A stretch of 64,000 bases of DNA, taken from the NCBI RefSeq assembly GCF_001635685.1, contig NZ_LWFF01000313.1, positions 36,110 through 100,109 on the forward strand, read 5' to 3'. Position numbers and translations under genes: made by a program. Under the pieces are notes generated by a model. It made no database searches, had not been told where the DNA came from, and saw only the letters and a program-made list of their open reading frames with translations. Source of the stretch: Erythrobacter sp. HI0063. Lineage in GTDB: Bacteria > Pseudomonadota > Alphaproteobacteria > Sphingomonadales > Sphingomonadaceae. This document shows, in pieces, positions 36,009 to 42,490 of the stretch (its first letter is position 1; every line of letters starts with the position of its first letter).

Positions 36009-36838
36009 GCAACCTTCGGAAGGAGGCTAGCGGCGTCGGCGGCGAGCTGCTTCGCGATGGCAGAGCTTTCATGCCATTGGTCACCGCCAAGGAAGGTAAG
36101 CTGCGTGGCGAGCTTGTAGGCCAGTGCAGCGGCATTAGGCGCCGGAAACAACATCAAGGCCGTGAAGGCGTCACCCTGCGCTGTCGCCAGCGTTTCCATC
36201 GTCGCTTCTTGGAGGTTGCACTCTGCGCTTCCGAATGGATGCGGATTGCCGATCGCATGGTGTGCGTCCACGGCGGATTTCGCCCTCTCGTAATTACGGC
36301 AAAGGGTATCCCAATCGGTAGGGGCTACAACGGCGCTGACGGCGTCGGACTTGCTCCGGATCGCGGCCTTGACTTGCTCGCGCCCGCCGGTCGTGTCGAG
36401 TTGCCAGAGCAAGGATTTCAAGCCGTCATTGGTCGGGACTGGCGTAAGCAAGGAAACTTCGCCCTCTACATCGGTCCAGCCGCCACCAAGGCGCTCGAAC
36501 TGCACCAACCACGCCGTGGCGCTGAATGTGCGCGAGGGCTTGCCGTCGAGCTTGCGCAGTCCATTCAGGACGGCTGCAATACTGTCCTCGCACGGAATGC
36601 TGTCCGGATCGGCCCACACGATTTCCGCCATCGCGCGAACATCGCTCACATTCTGAGGGCTTTGACGAAGAAGGCGGCGCTCAGCCGTGTAAACCGCGTC
36701 CATCGCGATTTGTTCGACTTCGCTGCTGGTGGTTTCGACGGGCAGCGCGTCCAGTGCGGCGCGGGCGTGGCCGTAATCGGCTATCGCGCGGTCAAAGGCG
36801 CTTTGCGTGCTGGCGGGGGTGGTGGTAGTGTTGGTCAT
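36005..36838 (-). CDS. hypothetical element-encoded helical protein
   Basis: A 277-residue, mostly helical protein starting MTNTTTTPASTQSAFDRAIA, with no signal peptide, membrane segment or recognised catalytic motif. AAGGG lies eight bases before the ATG. It is the first gene of a minus-strand pair ending at the terminator at 35534-35568, and its promoter region contains two palindromes at 36930-36974. It resembles plasmid/prophage accessory proteins in style only. Function unknown. Confidence 0.68.
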   Translation of the reverse strand: MTNTTTTPASTQSAFDRAIADYGHARAALDALPVETTSSEVEQIAMDAVYTAERRLLRQSPQNVSDVRAMAEIVWADPDSIPCEDSIAAVLNGLRKLDGKPSRTFSATAWLVQFERLGGGWTDVEGEVSLLTPVPTNDGLKSLLWQLDTTGGREQVKAAIRSKSDAVSAVVAPTDWDTLCRNYERAKSAVDAHHAIGNPHPFGSAECNLQEATMETLATAQGDAFTALMLFPAPNAAALAYKLATQLTFLGGDQWHESSAIAKQLAADAASLLPKVA

Positions 36839-36929
36839 GTCTTGCCCTTTTTACGGAAGGGTTGGAACAGGTGGCCGGTTGAAGTTGCCGCTTCACCGGT
36901 CACCGCCTTGGCGGAATGCCTTGGCTGAG

Positions 36930-36974
36930 CATTATATAACGGACATGGTTAATCGGATCAAGCGTTATATAACG
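36930..36974. promoter_or_regulatory. paired palindromic operator sites between divergent genes
   Basis: CATTATATAACG at 36930-36941 and the perfect 12-bp palindrome CGTTATATAACG at 36963-36974 are 33 bases apart, about three helical turns. They lie between the minus-strand gene starting at 36838 and the plus-strand gene at 37013, the second copy being 38 bases before the latter start. A dimeric repressor binding on one face of the helix is a natural reading; the AT-rich cores could also include -10 elements. Confidence 0.55.
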
Positions 36975-37012
36975 GCATTGCCATTTCTAGCTTGCGGCGT
37001 TAGGTAGCGCTC

Positions 37013-37357
37013 ATGGCAAGAACCAACGCAGAGCGGCAGGCCGCTTATCAGAAACGAAAAAGCAAACGCCTCGCGGAGTGCGTCACTCCCGATGATGTGA
37101 TTGAGGCTGTGCGCCTGATGTACGAGCAATTTCGGGAGGATACGCCGAACGAGGAGCTTCCACCCTTCGATCAGTGGCTACTGGGCTTGAGAGGTCAGAG
37201 AGGCGCAAAACTCTGGCAGGGGATGGGGGGCTTCACCTCAATCAAGGTTGCGGAGGACGTAGACAACTTCGCTCCTCAAGACGCGGCCCTACTTCTGAAG
37301 GTGGCGGCGGTCGTTCGAGCGATAAATTTTCCGCCTCAGCCTTCATCAAGTAAGTAG
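37013..37357 (+). CDS. small basic-N-terminus protein, possible regulator
   Basis: A 114-residue protein starting MARTNAERQAAYQKRKSKRL, a positively charged helix typical of small phage/plasmid DNA-interacting proteins, followed by a helical domain (DDVIEAVRLMYEQFRED). It starts 38 bases from the operator palindrome, so it may be the repressor of this divergent pair. Its 3' end overlaps the convergent lipoprotein gene by 22 bases. No family recognised. Confidence 0.62.
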   Translation: MARTNAERQAAYQKRKSKRLAECVTPDDVIEAVRLMYEQFREDTPNEELPPFDQWLLGLRGQRGAKLWQGMGGFTSIKVAEDVDNFAPQDAALLLKVAAVVRAINFPPQPSSSK

Positions 37358-37617
37358 CCGGGCGGCGGCGGGGGCACCGTCTGAACGGGACATTCTGCCT
37401 CCTCGGCATACTGCCTCACAAGGTCCCCGATACTGTCGTCCGAATTGGCAAGGCTCGCTTCGTCCGCCAGCATGGACAGCCCTGTAATGCGCTCCTCTTC
37501 GCTACTGGCGCAAAGGACCATTTCGACCGCCTCGCCGATATTGGGGCTGACCTCACGCTCGGCGGCGCACCCTGCGATAGCCAAGGAGAAGAGGGCGAGC
37601 GCTGCGGTTCTGTGCAT
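37336..37617 (-). CDS. small lipoprotein with C-terminal PPPPPGYxLD tag
   Basis: A 93-residue protein. The signal peptide ends in a lipobox (LAIAGC near residue 17), so the mature chain of about 77 residues is lipid-anchored. It contains two further Cys (VEMVLCASSEE and EECPV-like AECPV). The last residues read TVPPPPPGYLLDEG, closely matching the repeated motif in the giant protein at 42487-47421, which itself ends PPPPPGFILD. It is downstream of two tiny membrane-protein genes. An o-spanin-like or surface role is possible, but only the tag match and lipidation are seen. Confidence 0.72.
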   Translation of the reverse strand: MHRTAALALFSLAIAGCAAEREVSPNIGEAVEMVLCASSEEERITGLSMLADEASLANSDDSIGDLVRQYAEEAECPVQTVPPPPPGYLLDEG

Positions 37618-37718
37618 CGTCACATTATGCGCTTGATCGTCGGAACGGTCCATAGCGACGGCTGGGCCATCGATGATGATACACCAAGAGAACTCCGAAC
37701 GCTTGGCGTCGGACTTGG

Positions 37719-37874
37719 CTAATTCAACGTGTTTGGCGCAAGCGGCATAGTCGAGAGGTCCGCGATGGCCTCTAGCAAACCGAACTCCCACGCTGCCCAC
37801 ACAAGCGCACCGATCAGGATCACGGCGGCGATCTTCCCTGTAGCACCTGCCTTGTAGCCGTCGCGCTTCCTCAT
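37719..37874 (-). CDS. 51-residue single-span membrane protein
   Basis: MRKRDGYKAGATGKIAAVIL then a continuing hydrophobic stretch to about residue 38, followed by a short acidic/neutral tail ending NTLN. The basic N-terminus should stay in the cytoplasm. The ATG overlaps the stop of the 35-residue gene upstream (ATGA). The long frame upstream to 38069 has no credible start or composition. Holin-like size and topology; function not shown. Confidence 0.6.
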   Translation of the reverse strand: MRKRDGYKAGATGKIAAVILIGALVWAAWEFGLLEAIADLSTMPLAPNTLN

Positions 37875-37978
37875 GCGAATAGCCAGAGGATCGCCCGCAT
37901 CGCCATGTAGCCTAGCGGCGCGATCACCAGGAACAGCACAATGGTGAACTCCAAGTCGAGCGGCGTCGGTTTGCGCAT
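37871..37978 (-). CDS. 35-residue single-span membrane protein
   Basis: The reading frame starts MRKPTPLDLEFTIVLFLVIA and ends WLFA. About 22 hydrophobic residues follow a short polar N-terminus, and the stop overlaps the next ATG (ATGA). It is too short for normal gene prediction; support is the coupling to the second tiny membrane protein and the similar MRK start. Together with the lipoprotein it resembles a compact lysis or membrane cassette, which is an inference. Confidence 0.5.
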   Translation of the reverse strand: MRKPTPLDLEFTIVLFLVIAPLGYMAMRAILWLFA

Positions 37979-38145
37979 TCGGGCAGATAGGCAGATTGAG
38001 CGCGTGTAGGACAGCGCTAACATTTGATGCACCGCGTGGACGCCGCGCGATCACGCCAACGCCTTGCACCTGATGTTAACCATCTTCCTCTAGTAACTGC
38101 TCTGGGAAGATTGGATCAAGTGGCTAATCCCCCACGTGCGACCCA

Positions 38146-38189
38146 GAGCCCCGTTCGGAAGCGGAACCCCGGACGGGGCTCATTTTCTT
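38146..38189 (+). terminator. intrinsic terminator-like hairpin
   Basis: GAGCCCCGT pairs perfectly with ACGGGGCTC across an 18-base loop and is followed by ATTTTCTT. On the plus strand there is no upstream protein gene within 780 bases in this direction, so it may end a small non-coding transcript. Confidence 0.55.
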
Positions 38190-38380
38190 ACCGCCATCAT
38201 TTCAACGGGGAATCGTCGTCTAGCTTCGGCAATGAAGGCGCGTCCATTGTCGTGTCATCAACGGACGCGCCCTCGCCGTACCCCGGGGAGTTTCAGCGGG
38301 GTGCCGGACGGGCGCTTTAGCATTTGATTTCACTCCGGCCAGGAGCGTTTGGCGATGTGATCCAGAACGGGGCGCAGATG

Positions 38381-38419
38381 AAGGCGCAGCCGAATCGGGT
38401 CGCACGTCGGCTGCGCCTT
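38381..38419. repeat. 13-bp perfect inverted repeat
   Basis: AAGGCGCAGCCGA at 38381-38393 is the exact reverse complement of 38407-38419, with a 13-base loop. No T-run follows, so a terminator is unlikely; it precedes a short candidate gene by 26 bases. Confidence 0.75.
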
Positions 38420-38445
38420 CGCCGACACCGCCGGGAGCAACCGGT

Positions 38446-38568
38446 ATGTCGGAGAGACCGGCTTACCTTGAAGGCGGAATGCTGTCACGCAATTACCCAC
38501 TAATTGGCGGCGATATCTGCTTTACGAATGTCGAGATCAAGCCGTACGTGGCTTCGAATATCCGATGA
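38446..38568 (+). CDS. candidate 40-residue protein
   Basis: A short frame beginning MSERPAYLEGGMLSRNYPLI, preceded by CGGGAG eight bases before the ATG. The frame stays open upstream to about 38236 but with no start codon. The composition is plausible for protein, but there is no coupling or family to confirm it. It could be a remnant of a longer gene. Confidence 0.3.
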   Translation: MSERPAYLEGGMLSRNYPLIGGDICFTNVEIKPYVASNIR

Positions 38569-38598
38569 AGCTTTACAACACATTTTCAGGACAGGTGC

Positions 38599-39075
38599 AT
38601 GATTGAAAACCTTCGTGAACTGCTCGGCAATTTGTCCCGAGGTTACCGCGCGAAGACGATAAGCGAGCGGGAACTAGAGCACCGACTTCTCGAGAGAATT
38701 TCATACGAGCTCGATCAGAAGGAAATGGATCGTGCCATTTGGCTCAAAGCATTTTCCGAAGCTGAGGCTGACGAGAGCAAAGCTAAAGCCTTATACATCC
38801 GCCATCGCCTTCGCAGGTTGCAGGACGAAGTTTCGGTCATCCAACTGAAGGACGCAAGTGAAAGGGCCACCACCTATCGGCAGGTGCAGCTCAAAGAACG
38901 TGAAGAAAGGGCGCAGGAGCGGAAGCGCAAGGAGTCAGAAAACAGAGAGCAATTTCTGTCAAACCTTTCAAGCATGCTGATGGTATGCTTCATTCTTTTA
39001 GCAACCGCAGCTACATCGTTTTTCATTTTCTATCAGATATTTATGTATTTTGGAGTTCAATCGCCCCTTCCTTGA
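38599..39075 (+). CDS. tail-anchored coiled-coil protein, atypical composition
   Basis: A 158-residue protein. Residues about 1-125 are highly charged and helical, with a long coiled-coil segment (VQLKEREERAQERKRKESEN); residues about 127-150 form one transmembrane segment near the C-terminus (MLMVCFILLATAATSFFIFY). The topology suggests a C-tail-anchored inner-membrane protein. It is clearly less GC-rich than the surrounding element. AGGACAGG precedes the ATG. It lies alone between the hairpin region and the ejection operon, a typical slot for a cargo gene. Function unknown. Confidence 0.7.
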   Translation: MIENLRELLGNLSRGYRAKTISERELEHRLLERISYELDQKEMDRAIWLKAFSEAEADESKAKALYIRHRLRRLQDEVSVIQLKDASERATTYRQVQLKEREERAQERKRKESENREQFLSNLSSMLMVCFILLATAATSFFIFYQIFMYFGVQSPLP

Positions 39076-39145
39076 CCTTTCGATTGAAGGGCATCTCATA
39101 ACGCTGGCTTAGTCGGGCTCATAATCAATTCGCCTTAGGTTTGGG

Positions 39146-39391
39146 CTAACGTCTGCCCTCCAGCCCCGGCCCCATGTGCTTAGGCCGCTGGCCGCACTTC
39201 TCGCACCGCAACCGCATCGCGATGCCGTCCAGGCTGTGAGCGGACCAGCCGCGTTCCTCGACCATATCCAGCAACCGCCTCGGATCGATCAGGCGCACCC
39301 TCCCGCATTGGCATTCGACCCGAACGCTGAACTTGTGGCGGATGAAGTCGCGCAGCGATCGGAGGTTCTTGCTTCCCATTGGCGAGAACAT
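39146..39391 (-). CDS. small zinc-ribbon-like protein
   Basis: About 81 residues. Two Cys pairs, VECQCGRVRLID and LRCEKCGQRPKHMG, separated by about 35 residues, fit a zinc ribbon. Such short CxC/CxxC proteins are frequent in alphaproteobacterial prophages. The start could be ATG 39391 or 39379; the upstream extension to 39625 is Arg/Ser-rich shadow sequence. It is convergent with the tail-anchored gene and divergent from the ejection operon. Confidence 0.65.
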   Translation of the reverse strand: MFSPMGSKNLRSLRDFIRHKFSVRVECQCGRVRLIDPRRLLDMVEERGWSAHSLDGIAMRLRCEKCGQRPKHMGPGLEGRR

Positions 39392-39518
39392 GCCGGGAAC
39401 GAATGATTCGGGCAATCGGCGTCTGACACTTGACCAACGCGCCTTTCTGTGATACCGCCAGCCCCGTGATTGGCAATCGTCGGTCGCAACCCATCGTCGT
39501 GATGACAGAGGGGCCAAG

Positions 39519-40094
39519 ATGCAAGACGCGCGTTTTTCTTTCCGGGCCGGTGCCCCCCTTGCGGAGGCGCTGGCCCATCGCGTGCAAAAGGCCGGTTGCT
39601 CGGTCTCCGAATATCTGCGCTCCATAGTTCGCGATCATGTGGGTCTGTGCGATCCTGCGCCCTCTTTCGACATTGCCGCCACGCCTGCGAAATCGATCCA
39701 CGAGCTTGCGTCTCGCGGGGATGCGCGAGGCTTTGCGGAGCTGGCGGGTCTTCACCATCAACGCGGTCTCGCCGGTGTTGAGCCTGCGATAATCGCCTAC
39801 GCCCGCGCGGTTGATTACGCCCGGCTGGCTGCTGCGGCGCGAGGTGATCGGCAAGACTGGCTCGCATTCCTGTATCTTCTCGAACAACACGCCTCGGCTC
39901 TGCGCGAAGCTGGCCTAGGCGACCTTGCCGACATGGCCAGTGGGGAGGCCGTCGCGATTGCCGAGTTCATGGCAGACGATGGCGACGACGAGATTGCCGA
40001 CATGCTCGCCTCCACTGCCGACAACCTCACTCCCAAAGCTCTCACCGTCGCGCGGGAATTGCGCGATCATGCGAAAGGCGCCCTCACATGCTGA
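39519..40094 (+). CDS. module A, gene 1: RHH-like start plus helical-repeat domain
   Basis: A 191-residue protein. The first 45 residues (LAHRVQKAGCSVSEYLRSIV) resemble a ribbon-helix-helix unit; the rest is a helical repeat. Its C-terminal GEAVAIAEFMADDGDD matches GEAIALVSTMADEGNPD in the gene at 41047, so the two are paralogues. It is the first gene of the late operon and overlaps the next gene by seven bases. Virion-associated or assembly role inferred from neighbours only. Confidence 0.68.
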   Translation: MQDARFSFRAGAPLAEALAHRVQKAGCSVSEYLRSIVRDHVGLCDPAPSFDIAATPAKSIHELASRGDARGFAELAGLHHQRGLAGVEPAIIAYARAVDYARLAAAARGDRQDWLAFLYLLEQHASALREAGLGDLADMASGEAVAIAEFMADDGDDEIADMLASTADNLTPKALTVARELRDHAKGALTC

Positions 40095-41050
40095 TGCAAG
40101 CCACCCGCCCGCGTGGGCGTTCGATCGCTGCCGTTCTCGGGCTCCAGTCCGACACTGGCGAATTGCCCGCGCGTCCCAATTGGGAAGTAAACCCCCCGCT
40201 CGGTGGTGGGGCGGACGCGGTTCGTCCAGGCGGTGCTATCCTCAAGAGTGTCACGGCTAGCGGTTCGCTCGATCCCACCTCGAACGGTAGCATGGCGCGC
40301 TTCCAATTGCCGGACGGATCAATTCAGGGCGAGCGTCTTCCTGACAATGCTGTCATGCTGGGCGACCAGCCGGATTATGGGGCTATCCTGACCGGCCTGC
40401 TCGGCCCTCGTCCGAAAATGTCCACCGGGCAGAAGATCGCCGCTATCGTCGGTCCTGCCCTGATGGCGGCTTCCGGCAACCAAGCGATGGCGATGCAGGC
40501 GATGGGCAACATCGGTTCGGCTGGCCGGGAGTGGGACGTTCGCAACCGCGATGCGCAGATGACCGCGCTCGAATGGAAGCGCGAGGATGACCGGGAAGCG
40601 GCGAAGCGGAATGAACCCAAGTTCCTTTCGGGCAATACCGATCAGGTGCGTTACGATCCTGCCACCGGCACCAGCACGCGGATTTACGACGCACCGGAGG
40701 ATTTCGAGACCTACGCGGCTTCGAAGGGGCTGGAGCCGGGGTCCGATGCCTACTCCGTGGCAGTCGAGGACTATGTTCTTCGCGGGAACGGCCCGACCGC
40801 GTTCAAGTATGATCGCGACCTAGAGACCATTCGCAACGCGGCCCGTATCGCGCTGGAGGCGGAGCGCCAGAGCAACCGGCTCGGGCTGGAAGATGCGAGG
40901 CAGCGCAATCGTTCGGCGCTGCGGGGGCAACCTTCCTATCGCGATCTCAATCCAGCTTCGAGGGGCGGGCGTCAAACCACGCGCACCGCAACCGATGGCA
41001 ACGGGAATAAGGTCCAGTGGAACGGTTCGGCGTGGGTTCCGGCGAAGTGA
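40088..41050 (+). CDS. module A, gene 2: ejection-type virion protein paralogue
   Basis: A 320-residue protein with an Ala/Gly-rich amphipathic segment (KIAAIVGPALMAASGNQAMA), a long charged coiled coil, and a C-terminus ATDGNGNKVQWNGSAWVPAK. The middle EDYVLRGNGPTAF and this tail recur in the gene at 41465 (EDYVLRGSGPSAF; ATDAKGNRIEWNGSAWVPAR), so they are tandem paralogues. The pattern resembles internal or ejection proteins of podovirus-like phages. Its stop overlaps the next GTG start (GTGA). Confidence 0.72.
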   Translation: MLMQATRPRGRSIAAVLGLQSDTGELPARPNWEVNPPLGGGADAVRPGGAILKSVTASGSLDPTSNGSMARFQLPDGSIQGERLPDNAVMLGDQPDYGAILTGLLGPRPKMSTGQKIAAIVGPALMAASGNQAMAMQAMGNIGSAGREWDVRNRDAQMTALEWKREDDREAAKRNEPKFLSGNTDQVRYDPATGTSTRIYDAPEDFETYAASKGLEPGSDAYSVAVEDYVLRGNGPTAFKYDRDLETIRNAARIALEAERQSNRLGLEDARQRNRSALRGQPSYRDLNPASRGGRQTTRTATDGNGNKVQWNGSAWVPAK

Positions 41051-41448
41051 GCGGGGTCAATCCCTACGCTTCGTTGAAGCTGGCCGCGCAAGGCGATGTG
41101 AATGCGCAGCGGGAGCTTGCGCGTTTTGGCCTCCAGCGGTTCGCCACGGAAGGCGATTTGCAGAGCCTCTTGGATGGTCTGTGCTTCGCCCGGCTGGCAG
41201 CATCGCAGGGTGGGGACGAGGCACGCGGCGAGCTGCTGCAAATGCTTGCGTTGGCGAGTGACAGCATGAGGCCGGATGAAACCGAGTATCGCGCCAGCCT
41301 GAATGGCGAGGCCATCGCGCTCGTCTCGACAATGGCGGACGAAGGCAATCCCGATGCCGACCAGTGGCTTCAAAGCATCGTGAGCAAGTCGGCGCCGGAG
41401 AACGTCGCCATCGCACAGACAATCAGCCGCATGATGGCCGAAGCCTGA
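41047..41448 (+). CDS. module B, gene 1: helical-repeat (Sel1/TPR-like) protein
   Basis: A 133-residue helical protein from a GTG overlapping the previous stop. LKLAAQGDVNAQRELARFGL and ASQGGDEARGELLQMLALAS resemble Sel1-type alpha-alpha repeats. The GEAIALVSTMADEG segment matches module A gene 1, which is longer by an N-terminal RHH-like piece. This indicates duplication followed by loss or gain of that piece. A sixteen-base gap separates it from the next ATG. Confidence 0.68.
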   Translation: MSGVNPYASLKLAAQGDVNAQRELARFGLQRFATEGDLQSLLDGLCFARLAASQGGDEARGELLQMLALASDSMRPDETEYRASLNGEAIALVSTMADEGNPDADQWLQSIVSKSAPENVAIAQTISRMMAEA

Positions 41449-41464
41449 CACCTTGGGGGACAAT

Positions 41465-42490
41465 ATGACTGCTATGCCCGTTCGCGAAAACTATCCCGGA
41501 TCGCTTTCCGTCGCGCCTCCTCCTCGGGGAAGGCCCGGCCTGTTCGGTTCTCGCCGCAGCTTGATGGCCGCAATCGATCCGAACGGCACCCCTGCGCCTG
41601 AGGGTGTGCCAGCAATGGCTATGGCTGGGGAACCGGCGGCGATGCCAGAGGGTCAGGCAATGCCAGCGCGCGGGCTCGGCAATCACTGGTCGGTGGCCTC
41701 GGACGGCTCGACGCTGGGAGCGAACATCGAACGCGCGCCGCAACGCGCTGTGCAACAGGCTGGGCCCCTCGGCGCTTCGATGCGCCAGCCGTTCGATTAC
41801 GACGCGGCGATGAAGGCGATGGTCGGCGAGTATAAGAAACCGAAGGATTGGCAGATTGCCTTGGCGATCTTGGGCGATGGCCTTGCGGGTGCCGGTGGTG
41901 GTCAGGGCTACGCGGTGCAGAACATCGTGAACCGCCGGAACGCTTTCGAGGACCGTCAGCGGGAAGCGGCGGCACAGATCGCAGGTTGGCAGCATGACGC
42001 CTACGAGCGCCAGAACGAAGCCGATCTGCGCGCAGCCAACCCCTACACGATCGGTCGTTCGCGGCTGGCCTACGATCCGATGACGGGGGAGACGACGGAG
42101 CTTTATCGCGGTCGTCAAGACGGGGAAATCTACGCCGATAGCCTCGGCTTCGAGCGCGGGTCGGAAGAATGGAACGCGGCGCTTGAGGACTATGTTCTTC
42201 GGGGTTCGGGGCCTTCCGCGTTCGAACGCGATCTGGCGATGGACGACGCTCGCACTGCCAATGATCGGGGCCTTGAAGCCTATCGCCAGGACAACCGCGT
42301 CTCGCTGGAAAACCTGCGCCAGTCGGGTCGGGCGGCGATGGAGGGCACGCGCCAAGCCAATCGCATGACGTTGCGCCAGACGCCTAGCGCTGGCCGTTCG
42401 GGCAGGGCTGCTAGTGGAGGGCGCACCGCGACCGACGCGAAGGGCAATCGGATCGAGTGGAATGGCAGCGCGTGGGTTCCGGCTCGGTGA
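41465..42490 (+). CDS. module B, gene 2: ejection-type virion protein paralogue
   Basis: A 341-residue protein from an ATG with GGGGG five bases upstream. Residues 18-31 read PPPRGRPGLFGSRR, similar to PPPPERGLFGTKK at the start of the giant protein downstream. A coiled-coil middle and the tail GNRIEWNGSAWVPAR match module A gene 2. Its stop overlaps the GTG start of the giant gene in the same way as in module A. Probably a virion-internal protein; function inferred. Confidence 0.74.
   Translation: MTAMPVRENYPGSLSVAPPPRGRPGLFGSRRSLMAAIDPNGTPAPEGVPAMAMAGEPAAMPEGQAMPARGLGNHWSVASDGSTLGANIERAPQRAVQQAGPLGASMRQPFDYDAAMKAMVGEYKKPKDWQIALAILGDGLAGAGGGQGYAVQNIVNRRNAFEDRQREAAAQIAGWQHDAYERQNEADLRAANPYTIGRSRLAYDPMTGETTELYRGRQDGEIYADSLGFERGSEEWNAALEDYVLRGSGPSAFERDLAMDDARTANDRGLEAYRQDNRVSLENLRQSGRAAMEGTRQANRMTLRQTPSAGRSGRAASGGRTATDAKGNRIEWNGSAWVPAR

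Larger units (their letters stand above)
37979..38445. other. hairpin-rich gene-free region (possible non-coding RNA, packaging or origin site)
   Basis: No convincing protein gene here. It holds several perfect inverted repeats: 9-bp arms at 38146-38154/38173-38181 (followed by ATTTTCTT), 9-bp arms at 38237-38245/38263-38271, and 13-bp arms at 38381-38393/38407-38419. Such density in under 300 bases is unlike the rest of the element. Candidate roles are a structured RNA, a packaging signal or a replication site; none is proven. Confidence 0.5.

Noticed and set aside
38024..38320. A 98-residue frame in the hairpin region
   Set aside because: It runs through two perfect hairpins, has no ribosome site, and has a low-complexity composition unlike neighbouring proteins.
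39392..39625. Upstream extension of the zinc-ribbon gene
   Set aside because: The extension is Arg/Ser-rich, antisense to the start of the 39519 gene, and does not add to the Cys motif.
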